Source: Geodermatophilus africanus
GTDB lineage: Bacteria > Actinomycetota > Actinomycetes > Mycobacteriales > Geodermatophilaceae
Length of the DNA: 64,000 nt
Reading direction: 5' to 3'
NCBI RefSeq assembly: GCF_900107105.1
Contig: NZ_FNOT01000002.1
Coordinates: 310,001 to 374,000, forward strand
In this document: positions 41,529-49,426 of the stretch, one piece after another
Numbering within the stretch: the stretch's first letter is position 1
How the letters are laid out: every line of letters starts with the position of its first letter
Notes under the pieces: generated by a model
The model's input: only the letters and a program-made list of their open reading frames with translations
Told to the model about the DNA's origin: nothing
The model's database searches: none
Position numbers and translations under genes: made by a program

Positions 41529-42500
41529 TCAGCTCACGTAGCGGCGGGCGGTCGACGTCCGCTGGGCGTGCTCCAGCGCGGCGAATCGGGCCTCGGCGTG
41601 CGGGGGCAGCACCCGCCGCTCGCGCACCACCCAGTGGGCCCCCCGCGCGGCCGCCCACAGGCCCTGGGCGGTCACCCGGTCGCGGGGCAGGGTGCGCAGC
41701 AGGTGCACGGTGCGGCGCAGCGCCGGGCGGACCGGTCGCCGCAGCCACGTCGTCCAGAGGGTGTTGCGGATGCCGTCGCGCCGCCGCCGGTGGGAGTCCC
41801 GGGCCCTCGACGCCTGGTGGTGCACCGTCAGCGCGGGCAGGTAGCACAGCTCCCACCCGGCGGCGGCCAGGTCACCGGCCATCAGCTCCTCCTCGCCGCC
41901 GAGCCACAGCCGCTCGCTGAAGCCGCCGACCTCGGTGAACGCCCCGCGGCGCAGCACCGAGGCGCCGGCCAGGAAGGAGCCCAGCGCCGGTCCGGGCAGC
42001 CAGTCGGCGCCGCGGACGGGGGAGTCCCGCAGCTCGGCGACGATCGGGTCCTCCCGGCCGCCCGGCTCGACGAGGATCCGGGCGGTCAGCACCGCCAGCC
42101 GCGGGTGCGCGTCGAGGACGTCGGCGGCAGTGCGCAGCGCGCCCGGGTCCCACCAGGTGTCGTCGTCGCAGAAGGCGACGTAGGGGGTGTCCACCCGGGC
42201 CACGCCGACGTTGCGGCCGATCGCGCCGAGGTTCTCCGGGCTGGCGACCAGCTCCACCTGCGGGAACCGCTCCGCGACCGCCTCCGCCGTCCCGTCGGTC
42301 GAGCCGTTGTCCACGACGACGACGTGCGGCCGCTCGGGCAGCGCCACCAGTCGGGAGAGGGCCAGCAGCACCTCGTCGCGGCGCTGGTGGGTGATGACGA
42401 CGACGGACACCCGCGGGTCGCGTCGGCCCTCCTGCAGGGTCCCGCAGCGAGCCTGCGAGTGGTGGGGGGCAGGAGGGTCCTCTTTCTGCGTCGCCGTCAT
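41529..42500 (-). CDS. GT2-family glycosyltransferase, 323 aa
   Basis: GT-A fold: VSVVVITHQRRDEVLLALSR, VVVDNGSTDGTAEAVAERFP, NLGAIGRNVGVARVDTPYVA, then the DXD-type metal motif CDDDTW, and GGFSERLWLGGEEELMAGDL. Two starts are possible. The ATG at 42498-42500 overlaps the previous gene but its first ~25 residues are encoded by a hairpin repeat (KEDPPAPHHSQARCGTLQEG). The GTG at 42408-42410 (before SVVVITHQ) starts exactly at the GT-A fold. Last gene of a glycosylation cluster with a second GT2 directly upstream. Confidence 0.88.
   Translation of the reverse strand: MTATQKEDPPAPHHSQARCGTLQEGRRDPRVSVVVITHQRRDEVLLALSRLVALPERPHVVVVDNGSTDGTAEAVAERFPQVELVASPENLGAIGRNVGVARVDTPYVAFCDDDTWWDPGALRTAADVLDAHPRLAVLTARILVEPGGREDPIVAELRDSPVRGADWLPGPALGSFLAGASVLRRGAFTEVGGFSERLWLGGEEELMAGDLAAAGWELCYLPALTVHHQASRARDSHRRRRDGIRNTLWTTWLRRPVRPALRRTVHLLRTLPRDRVTAQGLWAAARGAHWVVRERRVLPPHAEARFAALEHAQRTSTARRYVS
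42425..42489 (-). repeat. GC-rich hairpin repeat element, copy 4 (at a GT2 gene start)
   Basis: In gene orientation AGAGGACCCTCCTGCCCCCC ... GGGACCCTGCAGGAGGGCC, with arms CCCTCCTGC/GCAGGAGGG. It begins 7-8 bases after the stop of the upstream GT2 gene and runs into the first part of the next one. Confidence 0.75.
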
Positions 42501-43372
42501 GCCGCGGCCTGGGCCAGCACCCGCAGGTCGGCGCGGACGGACTCCGGGACCACCCGGCGCCGGCGCAGCGCGGCCGGCACCTCCGGCAGCGCGCGCAGCA
42601 GCCCGCGGCGCTCCGGCGCTCCCGTGCGCAGCGCTTCCACCACCAGCCCGGCCACCTGCGCCCACGGCCGGCGCATCACCGCGGTGAGCAGCCGGCTGCG
42701 CCAGATCGCCGTCCGCCGGCCCTCCGGCGCCGACCGCCGCGTCGACGGGTGGTGGTGCACCGTGACTTCGTCGACGTAGGCGATGCCCCAGCCGGCCGCG
42801 GCCAGGTCCAGCGACAGCCGCTCCTCCTCGCCGGGGAAGCGGACGACGGGGTCGAACCCGCCGACGGCGAGGAAGGCCTCGGTGCGCACCATCGCGCCGC
42901 AGGCGATGAACCCCAGCAGCGCCGGGCCGGGCAGGTCGCCGGGCGTTCCCAGGGGGCTGCGCGCCAGCTCGCTGCAGAACGAGTCGAGCCGCTCCTCGGG
43001 GCCGACCAGGATCCGTGCGTTGAGCACCGCCAGGCGGGGGTGCGCGCGCATGACCTCGACCGCGCGGGCGAGGTCGCCGGGCGCCCACCACGAGTCGTCG
43101 TCGGCGAAGGCCACGAACTCCGTCCGGGCGCGCTCGACGCCGAGCGTGCGCGCGTGGGACCCGACGTTGCGCTGCAGCGGGACGACGGTCACCTCGGGTC
43201 GGGCCGCCCGCACCGCCTCGACGGTGCCGTCGGTGGAGGCGTTGTCGACCAGCACGACCGGCGCCTCGTGGCGCGGCAGCGTGCGCAGGAGGTCCTCGCG
43301 GCGGTTCTGGCTCATGACGACGACGGCCACGTCGCCAGGGAGCGGGTCGCCGGGGCGGGGAGGGCTGCTCAC
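42497..43372 (-). CDS. GT2-family glycosyltransferase, 291 aa
   Basis: DVAVVVMSQNRREDLLRTLP, VVLVDNASTDGTVEAVRAAR, NVGSHARTLGVERARTEFVA, then DDDSWW, and VGGFDPVVRFPGEEERLSLD. Clearly a paralogue of the next gene (same motif order and similar length). The GTG at 43370-43372 overlaps the stop of the toroid protein gene (GTGA). The sugar donor and acceptor cannot be told from sequence. Confidence 0.9.
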   Translation of the reverse strand: MSSPPRPGDPLPGDVAVVVMSQNRREDLLRTLPRHEAPVVLVDNASTDGTVEAVRAARPEVTVVPLQRNVGSHARTLGVERARTEFVAFADDDSWWAPGDLARAVEVMRAHPRLAVLNARILVGPEERLDSFCSELARSPLGTPGDLPGPALLGFIACGAMVRTEAFLAVGGFDPVVRFPGEEERLSLDLAAAGWGIAYVDEVTVHHHPSTRRSAPEGRRTAIWRSRLLTAVMRRPWAQVAGLVVEALRTGAPERRGLLRALPEVPAALRRRRVVPESVRADLRVLAQAAA

Positions 43373-44433
43373 GGCAGCACCCTGCCCGCGCCGCCGGGCA
43401 GCCAACCGGCGGTCTCCTGTGAGTTGTCCGTCCCGGCCGGGGGCAGCGCGCCCGGGTCGGTGAACAGCCCCGACGCCGCGGTCGCCCCGGAGAGGGCGTC
43501 CGCGGCGAGGACGACGGCCGCCGCGGTCCACGTCGTCCGCTCGACCGGCCAGCGGGCGTCGTCGGGGTAGACGTAGCCGGTCCAGTACGACCCGTCGTCC
43601 GCCCGCAGGTGCTGCATGGCGGCCACCTGCTCCAGCGCGGCGTCCGGCCGGCCGGCGGCGGCCAGCGCGAGCGCCAGCTCGCAGGTCTCCGCGCCGGTGA
43701 CCCACGGCCGGTCTGCCACGCAGCGGGCGCCCAGCCCGGGGACGACGAAGCGGTGCCAGCCGGTCGCCAGCCGGGCGTCGGCCGCGGCGCCGGTGACCGC
43801 GCCGCCGAGCACCGGGTAGTACCAGTCCATCGAGTAGCGGGACCGGTCCGCGAACGCGTCGGGACGCGTGCGCAGCGCGGCGCCGAGGTCGGCGACGGCG
43901 AGCTCCCAGTCCGGCTGCGGCTCCCCGAGCAGGGCGGCCAGGGCGGTGCCGCAGCGCAGCGCCTGGAACAGGCTGGCGTTGCCCGTGAGCAGCGCGGTGT
44001 CGTCGGCGGTGCCGTCGGGGCGCAGCGCCCAGCCGACCGCGCCGCCGGGCAGCTGCATGCGGGTGACCAGGTCCAGGCCGCGGCGCACCGCGGGCCACAG
44101 CGCGGCGACCAGCCCGGGGTCGCGGGCCAGCAGCCAGCTGTGCCAGACGCCGACCGCCAGGTAGCCGGCGTGGTTGCTCTCCGCGGCGGGGGAGACCTCG
44201 GCGCCGGCGCGGTACTCCGACGCCCACGAGCCGTCCGGTCGCTGCCGGCGGGCCAGCCAGCGGTAGGCCGCCCGCGCCCGGTCGTGCTCACCGCCGACGT
44301 CGAGGGCCATCGCGGCCTCGACCGCGTCCCACGGGTCCAGCCGCCCACCCCCGAACCAGGGCAGCGCGCCGTCGGACTCCTGCTCGGCCGCGATGGCCGC
44401 CACCGTTGCGCGCACCTGCTCCCCGCTCAGCAC
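43369..44433 (-). CDS. Prenyltransferase/squalene oxidase-like alpha-toroid protein, 354 aa
   Basis: Repeated alpha-hairpin units typical of the (alpha/alpha)6 toroid: QESDGALPWFGGGRLDPWDA, AYRWLARRQRPDGSWASEYR, VTRMQLPGGAVGWALRPDGT, QVAAMQHLRADDGSYWTGYV, each with the Q...G-x-W/G pattern of QW-like repeats. No DDxx-type cyclase acid is evident, so catalysis is uncertain. It stands in a cluster of two GT2, one GT4 and a methyltransferase. The GTG at 44431-44433 has no good ribosome site and follows the methyltransferase stop by about 20 bases. Confidence 0.75.
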   Translation of the reverse strand: MLSGEQVRATVAAIAAEQESDGALPWFGGGRLDPWDAVEAAMALDVGGEHDRARAAYRWLARRQRPDGSWASEYRAGAEVSPAAESNHAGYLAVGVWHSWLLARDPGLVAALWPAVRRGLDLVTRMQLPGGAVGWALRPDGTADDTALLTGNASLFQALRCGTALAALLGEPQPDWELAVADLGAALRTRPDAFADRSRYSMDWYYPVLGGAVTGAAADARLATGWHRFVVPGLGARCVADRPWVTGAETCELALALAAAGRPDAALEQVAAMQHLRADDGSYWTGYVYPDDARWPVERTTWTAAAVVLAADALSGATAASGLFTDPGALPPAGTDNSQETAGWLPGGAGRVLP

Positions 44434-44455
44434 GCCGGGCAGCTCGGGGAGCAGC

Positions 44456-45211
44456 TCAGACAGCGGTCTGCTCCAGCTCCGGCTCGCGGACCGGGACCGC
44501 TGCCGCGGGTCTCCGCGCGTAGACGACCAGGCTCTTGCCGATCACCGGGTCCAGCAGCCGCTCGGCGAACCGGGTCGGCCACGGCCGCTCCGTCAGGTCC
44601 CAGACCAGCAGCCGGTGGTAGGCGCGGACGGCGGCGCTGTCCCGGTCGACGCCGACGGCGCACTTGAGCCACCAGAACGGGGCGTGCAGCGCGTGCGCGT
44701 GGTGCTGCTCCCCGGGCACCAGGCCGGCGGCGGCCAGCCGGGCCCGCAGCGCGCCGCCCCGGTAGATGCGGATGTGGCCGCCCTCGTTGGCGTGGTAGGC
44801 GTCCGACAGCGCCCAGCAGACCCGCTCGGGCCCGTACCGCGGGACGGTCACCGCGACCGTGCCGCCCGGCCTGAGCACGCGGGCGATCTCGGCCAGGGCG
44901 GCCGCGTCGTCGGGGATGTGCTCGAGGACCTCGGAGGCGATCACCCGGTCGACGCTCGCGTCGGGGAAGGGCAGCGCCAGCAGGTCGGCGCGCACCACCT
45001 CGTACGCCGCCCCCGCCGGTGCCTCGCCGGCCTCGGCGATGGCACCGAGCCAGCGCTTCGTCGTTTCCACCTCGGGCACGCCCCGGTCGACAGCGACCAC
45101 CCGGGCGCCGCGCCGGTAGGCCTCGAACGCGTGCCGGCCCTCGCCGCAACCCAGGTCCAGGACGGTCATCCCCGGCCGCAGGTCCAGCCGGTCGTAGTCC
45201 ACGGTCAGCAC
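44456..45211 (-). CDS. Class I SAM-dependent methyltransferase, 251 aa
   Basis: Motif I MTVLDLGCGEGRHAFEAYRR (about residues 15-34), VVAVDRG, then FPDASVDRVIASEVLEHIPD and RVLRPGGTVAVTVPRYGPE. A Methyltransf_11-type enzyme. A central segment with HANEGGHIRIYRGG and HAPFWWLKCAVGVD suits a large or lipid-linked acceptor. Lies between the GT4 gene and the toroid protein gene in the same direction, so it probably modifies the same product. Confidence 0.9.
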   Translation of the reverse strand: MLTVDYDRLDLRPGMTVLDLGCGEGRHAFEAYRRGARVVAVDRGVPEVETTKRWLGAIAEAGEAPAGAAYEVVRADLLALPFPDASVDRVIASEVLEHIPDDAAALAEIARVLRPGGTVAVTVPRYGPERVCWALSDAYHANEGGHIRIYRGGALRARLAAAGLVPGEQHHAHALHAPFWWLKCAVGVDRDSAAVRAYHRLLVWDLTERPWPTRFAERLLDPVIGKSLVVYARRPAAAVPVREPELEQTAV

Positions 45212-45244
45212 GGTGTCCCCGGTTCGACTCCGGACTCGATCCGC

Positions 45245-45305
45245 TCCTCGGTCGCTGTCCCCCGCGAGCGGGAGGTGCCCCCAGCACGCGGCGATGCTCC
45301 CCCGC
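45245..45305 (-). repeat. GC-rich imperfect hairpin between GT4 and methyltransferase genes
   Basis: In gene orientation GGCGGGGGAGCATCGCCGCG then TGCTGGGGGCACCTCCCGCT, with paired GGGAG/CTCCC and AGCA/TGCT segments. It differs from the main hairpin repeat family. It may end or attenuate transcription. Confidence 0.45.
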
Positions 45306-45314
45306 CCGTCGTCT

Positions 45315-46565
45315 TCACAGCCGCGCCTTCCGCTCCAGCACCTCGCGGTACCACTCCGCTGTCCGCTCGGCGGTCGAGCGCCAGGTGTAGGAGGCCAGCA
45401 CCCGGCGCCGTCCGGCGCGGCCCAGCTGGTCGGCGAAGGACGGCGAGTCGAGGACCAGCTGCAGCGCCGCGGTCAGCTCGCCGACGTCCCCGGCGCGGAC
45501 CCGGACGCCGGCCCGGCTGCCCACGACCTCGGGCAGCGCGCCGGCGTCGGTGGTCACCAGGGCCGTGCCGCAGGCCATGGCCTCGATCGCCGGCAGCGAG
45601 AAGCCCTCGTAGAGCGAGGGGATGGCGACGACGGCGGCGCTCTGCAGCAGCCGGACCAGGTCGGCCTCGGGCAGCGGGCCGGTGAAGCGGACGGCCTCGC
45701 GGAGCGCCAGCCGGTCGAGCGTGGCCTCGGCCGGCCCGCCGGGGCGCGCGGTGCCGACGACGGTCAGCCGCACCGGGCGCTCGGTGCGCAGCTTCGCGAC
45801 CGCCTCGAGCAGGTGCACCAGCCCCTTGAGCGGGACGTCGGCGCTGGTGGTGACGACGATCGAGTCGGCGTCGCGGGACCGGTCGTCCGGCGGCGGGGTG
45901 AAGACGTCGGGGTCGATGCCCACCGGGATCACCCGGATCGCGTCCGCCGGGAGGCCGAGGTGGGTCTCGATGTCGCGGCGGGAGCTCTCCGAGACGGTGG
46001 TGACGCCGTCCAGCTGCGGGGCCACCCGGGCCTGCATGCGGGTGAATCCGTACCAGCGGCGCAGGGTCAGCCGGCGGCGCAGCGAGGGCGCGGCGGCCAG
46101 CTCCAGGTCGCGGTCGATGGCGACCGGGTGGTGCACGGTGGCCACGGTCGGCACACCGGCGCGGGTCAGCTGCAGCAGGCCCGAGCCCAGGCACTGGTTG
46201 TCGTGCACGACGTCGACCTCGGCGGCACGGGGGAGCAGCAGCCGGGCCGCGCGGAGGCTGAAGGTCAGCGGCTCGGGGAAGCCCGCCGTGCACATCGTCG
46301 CCCACTCGCGGACGTCGATGCGGTCGCGGAACTCCGAGGGGCGCGGGGTGCGGAACGGGTCGGGCTCCCGGTAGAGGTCCAGGCTCGGCACCCGCGCCAG
46401 CGGCACGCCGTCGTCCAGCTCGGGATAGGGCTGGCCGCTGAACACGGTTACCCCGTGGCCGAGCGCGGTGAGCTCCCGGGAGAGGGCCCGGACGTAGACG
46501 CCCTGGCCGCCGCTGTGCGGCTTGCTGCGGTAGGACAGCAGTGCGATGCGCAGCGGCCGTCCCAT
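45315..46565 (-). CDS. GT4-family glycosyltransferase, 416 aa
   Basis: GT-B fold: RIALLSYRSKPHSGGQGVYV at the N-terminus, DVVHDNQCLGSGLLQLTRAG, ESSRRDIETHLGLPADAIRV, VIPVGIDPDVF, then the donor-binding IPSLYEGFSLPAIEAMACGT with the E-x7-E motif. A retaining transferase. First gene of the five-gene cluster; the start ATG at 46563-46565 lies about 90 bp from the divergent Dabb gene. Confidence 0.93.
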   Translation of the reverse strand: MGRPLRIALLSYRSKPHSGGQGVYVRALSRELTALGHGVTVFSGQPYPELDDGVPLARVPSLDLYREPDPFRTPRPSEFRDRIDVREWATMCTAGFPEPLTFSLRAARLLLPRAAEVDVVHDNQCLGSGLLQLTRAGVPTVATVHHPVAIDRDLELAAAPSLRRRLTLRRWYGFTRMQARVAPQLDGVTTVSESSRRDIETHLGLPADAIRVIPVGIDPDVFTPPPDDRSRDADSIVVTTSADVPLKGLVHLLEAVAKLRTERPVRLTVVGTARPGGPAEATLDRLALREAVRFTGPLPEADLVRLLQSAAVVAIPSLYEGFSLPAIEAMACGTALVTTDAGALPEVVGSRAGVRVRAGDVGELTAALQLVLDSPSFADQLGRAGRRRVLASYTWRSTAERTAEWYREVLERKARL

Positions 46566-46652
46566 GGTCGGCGACTCTATCCAGGCTCGTTACCGACCGG
46601 TCCGCCGGTGCCGGGCTGCGCGCCCCCCGCCGGGCCTGACAGGATCGCGGCC

Positions 46653-46946
46653 GTGCTGCGCCACGTCGTCCTCTTCACCTGGTCCGACGACGCCGACGAG
46701 GAGCGCCGGGAGCAGACCCTGGCCGCCCTCCGCCGGCTGCCCGAGGAGGTGGGCGGGATGACCTCCTTCGCAGTGGGCCCGGACGCCGGGCTGCGCGAGG
46801 GCAACGCGCACACCGCCCTGGTGGCCGACTTCCCCGACGTCGAGGCCTGGCGGCGCTACGCCGACCACCCGGTGCACCTGCAGGTCATCGCCGACCACGT
46901 GAAGCCGATCCTCGCCGCGCGCAGCGCCGTCCAGTACGAGGTCTGA
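46653..46946 (+). CDS. Stress-responsive Dabb (dimeric alpha/beta barrel) protein, 97 aa
   Basis: LRHVVLFTWSDDADEERREQ, MTSFAVGPDAGLREGNAHTA, LVADFPDVEAWRRYADHPVH, and the ending HVKPILAARSAVQYEV are the canonical Dabb pattern. Small dimeric proteins of this type act as cyclases or have unknown stress roles. The GTG at 46653 has an AGGATC site. A hairpin repeat array starts two bases after the stop. Confidence 0.9.
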   Translation: MLRHVVLFTWSDDADEERREQTLAALRRLPEEVGGMTSFAVGPDAGLREGNAHTALVADFPDVEAWRRYADHPVHLQVIADHVKPILAARSAVQYEV

Positions 46947-46947
46947 G

Positions 46948-47127
46948 AAAGGACCACCCTTCCCCCCACGCCTCGCAGGCTCGGCGTGGGCCCCTGAAGG
47001 GTGGCCGTTCCACCACCTCACGGGCTCGCGGCGGGACCCTGCAGGAGGGCCGTTCGAGAACCTCACCAGGCTCGGCGCGGGACCCTGGAGGTGGCTGTTC
47101 CACCACCTCACCGGGCCGGCACGGGGC
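46948..47127 (+). repeat. Hairpin repeat element expanded into ~45-bp tandem units
   Basis: The first unit (46948-47010) is a full hairpin like the one at 14394. Its 3' half then recurs at a 45-46 bp period: GCTCGGCG at 46979, GCTCGCGG at 47024, GCTCGGCG at 47070 and a decayed copy near 47114. Each unit ends in a variant of GGCCGTTCCACCACCTCA. It fills the gap before the lipoprotein gene. Confidence 0.75.
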
Positions 47128-47140
47128 TACCGTCGGTGGC

Positions 47141-47896
47141 GTGAACCGATCGCCGCGCGCCCGCCGTACCTCCCTGCTCGCGACCGGCCTGGTCGCCGGT
47201 GCGGTCCTGACCGGCTGTGCGTCGGACGCCGGGGTCCAGGAGGCCGCGGCCACCGGGGCGCCGTCGCCGTCCGCCGAGGCAGCCGCGGCGACCTCCGCCC
47301 CTGCGGACCTCGCTGCCGGCCTGCTGCCGGCCGAGGCGTTCGGTCCCGGCGCGCGGGTCCTCCCGGTGCCGGGGCAGCGGCTGTCCGAGCACGCGCTCGC
47401 CGGGATGGGCGCGCCGGCCGACGTCGAGGTCACCCCCGAGGCGTGCACCGCGGCGCTGCGGGCCCTGCCGGTGCACGGGCCCCCCGCCGCGGAGGACCTC
47501 GCCGCGCAGGTCGCCGTCCAGGGGACGACGTACACCGCCCAGCTGCTGGCCGTGGCCGGACCGGCGGCCGGGCTCGTCGGCCGGGTGCCCGAGCTGGTCG
47601 GGCAGTGCCCGCAGGTGACGGTCAGCTCCCCCGAGCACGGCAGCGCCACGATCGACCTGGCGACCTTCGGCGTGCCCGACCTCGGCGACGCCGCGGTGGG
47701 GGTGTCGGTGGCGGTCGCGGCCACCGAGCCCGGCGGTGCCCGGCGCGAGTCCTCCGGACTGGTCGGGCTGGTGCAGGACGGCGACCGGGTGGTCGCGCTG
47801 GCCACCGGCGACCGCGAGGGCGCCGAGCCCGAGCGTGCAGCGTTCAGCGCGCTGCTCGAGCAGGCGCACGAGGTGCAGGCCGAGACCCTCGACTGA
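47141..47896 (+). CDS. Putative secreted lipoprotein, 251 aa
   Basis: A signal peptide RRTSLLATGLVAGAVLTGCA with lipobox LTGC puts the lipidated Cys near residue 26. An Ala/Pro/Ser linker (SPSAEAAAATSAPA) follows, then a globular part with two Cys (TPEACTAALRAL, LVGQCPQVTVSS) that may form a disulphide. It resembles the LpqN/PknH sensor-like class of actinobacterial exported proteins but no family is certain. The GTG at 47141 lies directly after the repeat array. Confidence 0.75.
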   Translation: MNRSPRARRTSLLATGLVAGAVLTGCASDAGVQEAAATGAPSPSAEAAAATSAPADLAAGLLPAEAFGPGARVLPVPGQRLSEHALAGMGAPADVEVTPEACTAALRALPVHGPPAAEDLAAQVAVQGTTYTAQLLAVAGPAAGLVGRVPELVGQCPQVTVSSPEHGSATIDLATFGVPDLGDAAVGVSVAVAATEPGGARRESSGLVGLVQDGDRVVALATGDREGAEPERAAFSALLEQAHEVQAETLD

Positions 47897-47898
47897 CC

Positions 47899-48035
47899 GA
47901 GGACCACCCTTCCCCCCACGCCTCGTGGAGGAACCCCGTCCTCCCCGCCCTCCACAGGCTCAGGGCTGGGTCCGGGACGGGACCTGCGGGCCCCTGGGGG
48001 GTGGCCGTTCCAGCACGTCGCCAGGCCGTGACAGG
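47899..48035 (+). repeat. Nested hairpin repeat (one copy inside another)
   Basis: The outer copy starts GAGGACCACCCTTCCCCCCA (47899 on) and ends CCTGGGGGGTGGCCGTTCC (about 47993-48021). Between its halves lies a second unit, about 47926-47981, with GAGGAACCCCGTCCTCCCCG ... GGTCCGGGACGGG, i.e. arms CCCGTCC/GGACGGG. It begins a few bases after the lipoprotein stop. Confidence 0.65.
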
Positions 48036-48155
48036 AGGCCTGAGCCCGGGACGGAACCAGGGGCCGACGGGGCCGGGCGTCCACAGTTGCCCAGCCGGTC
48101 CACAGATCCCCGCGCACGGCCCCTCCGGGCGGGGACGGCGGCGAGGGTCGGCGGC

Positions 48156-49229
48156 ATGGACGACCCCAGCCGCCCCGTCGTGTTCCTGTCCGACTCCGCC
48201 GACATCGCCGCCGCGCTGCCCCACCTCGTCGGTTTCCACCCGCACGAGTCGGTCCTGCTGGTCGCCCTCGGCGGGCCGACCGGCAACCGGGTGGGCCTCA
48301 CCGTGCGCGCCGACCTGCCCCCCCGGGCCGCCTGCGCCGCGGTGGTCCGGGCGCTGGTCCGCAGCGTGGCCACCGTCGACCCGGCCGGCGTCGTCGTCGC
48401 GGTGGTCTCCGAGGCACCCGACGAGCGTGCGCCGCTGCCCGGCGACGACGCGCTCGCCGGCCTGCCGCACCGCGACGTCGTGCACGACGCCGTGGTCGCG
48501 CTGGCGGCGCGCGACATCCCGGTGCGCGACACCCTGCTGGTCCGGAGCGGCCGCTGGTGGTCCTACGACTGCCCGGAGCCCTGCTGCGCCCCGGGGGCCG
48601 GCGCGCCCCTGCCCGCGGGCGTCTCTCCGCTGGCGGCCGCCTCGGTCGCCGGCGGCCAGGTCGTCGCCCGCGACCGCGCCGCGCTCGAGGCGCGCATCGC
48701 ACCGCTCGACGGCCCGGCCCGGGCCGCGATGGAGGCGGCCACCTGGCGGCTGGTGGACCGCCGGGCGGGCGCCGCGCGGGTCGACGCGGACGCCGAGGCC
48801 CGACGCTCCTGGGACGCCGTGCTGCGCGCCGTGCGGCGCTGCCGCCCGCCCGGGTCCGGCCGGCTGCCCGACCGCCAGATCGCCGGCGTGCTGTGGGCGC
48901 TGGCCGACGTCCGGGTGCGCGACCGGGCGCTCACCCTCGCGCTGGGCGACGACGCTCCCGCGGCCGAGCTGCTGTGGACCGAGTGCACCCGCCGGGCCCC
49001 GGCACCCCTCGACGCCGCCCCGGCCACGCTGCTGGCGGTGAGTGCGTGGCTGCGCGGGAACGGTGCCATGGCCAACGTCGCGCTCGACCGGGCGCTGGAC
49101 AGCCGGCCGACGTACACGCTCGCGCGGCTGCTCGCCGACGGGCTGGCCGCCTGCCTGCCCCCGGCCGAGCTGCGGGCGATGCTGGCCTCGGTGACCGCTG
49201 ACCCCGACGAGGTCTGGGCCGCGGGGTGA
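48156..49229 (+). CDS. DUF4192-family protein, 357 aa
   Basis: VFLSDSADIAAALPHLVGFH followed by PHESVLLVALGG is the signature opening of DUF4192, an actinobacterial family of unknown function. A pair of Cys in CPEPCCAPGAGAP (about residue 145) is also typical. The C-terminal part has ALADVRVRDRALTLALGDDA and a TPR-like NVALDRALDSRPTYTLARLL. The ATG at 48156 is after a GAGGG site. Upstream, two GTCCACAG repeats (about 48080-48108) are visible but unexplained. Confidence 0.9.
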   Translation: MDDPSRPVVFLSDSADIAAALPHLVGFHPHESVLLVALGGPTGNRVGLTVRADLPPRAACAAVVRALVRSVATVDPAGVVVAVVSEAPDERAPLPGDDALAGLPHRDVVHDAVVALAARDIPVRDTLLVRSGRWWSYDCPEPCCAPGAGAPLPAGVSPLAAASVAGGQVVARDRAALEARIAPLDGPARAAMEAATWRLVDRRAGAARVDADAEARRSWDAVLRAVRRCRPPGSGRLPDRQIAGVLWALADVRVRDRALTLALGDDAPAAELLWTECTRRAPAPLDAAPATLLAVSAWLRGNGAMANVALDRALDSRPTYTLARLLADGLAACLPPAELRAMLASVTADPDEVWAAG

Positions 49230-49310
49230 GCCCGCTCGCGGTAGCCGGAGGACGCGTGGCCCCGTCCCGGCGGCCCCCCGCAGGTTCCCGCCGCCGGCCC
49301 CGTCCCGGCC

Positions 49311-49422
49311 GCCTCCAGGGCCCCGCCGCGAGCCTGCGAGTGGTGGGGAGGAGGTGGTCCTTCTGCCGAGCCTGCGAGGGATGACGAGGACGGGGTCCTT
49401 GCACGGTGGGGGGCAGGAAGTC
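49311..49422 (-). repeat. GC-rich hairpin repeat elements after the S9 peptidase gene
   Basis: On the minus strand, just after the peptidase stop, a partial unit (CCTGCCCCCCACCGTGCAAG, GACCCCGTCC) is followed by a full unit AAGGACCACCTCCTCCCCAC ... GGCGGGGCCCTGGAGG (about 49311-49365). Cores with GAGCCTGCGAG are visible on the plus strand in both. Confidence 0.65.
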
Positions 49423-49426
49423 CACC

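Noticed and set aside
46948-47127. Tandem ~45-bp units as a CRISPR array
   Set aside because: Units are contiguous with no unique spacers and no cas genes; they are parts of the hairpin repeat family.
48060-48110. GTCCACAG repeats as DnaA boxes or an origin
   Set aside because: Only two imperfect copies, no AT-rich unwinding region, no dnaA or dnaN gene nearby.
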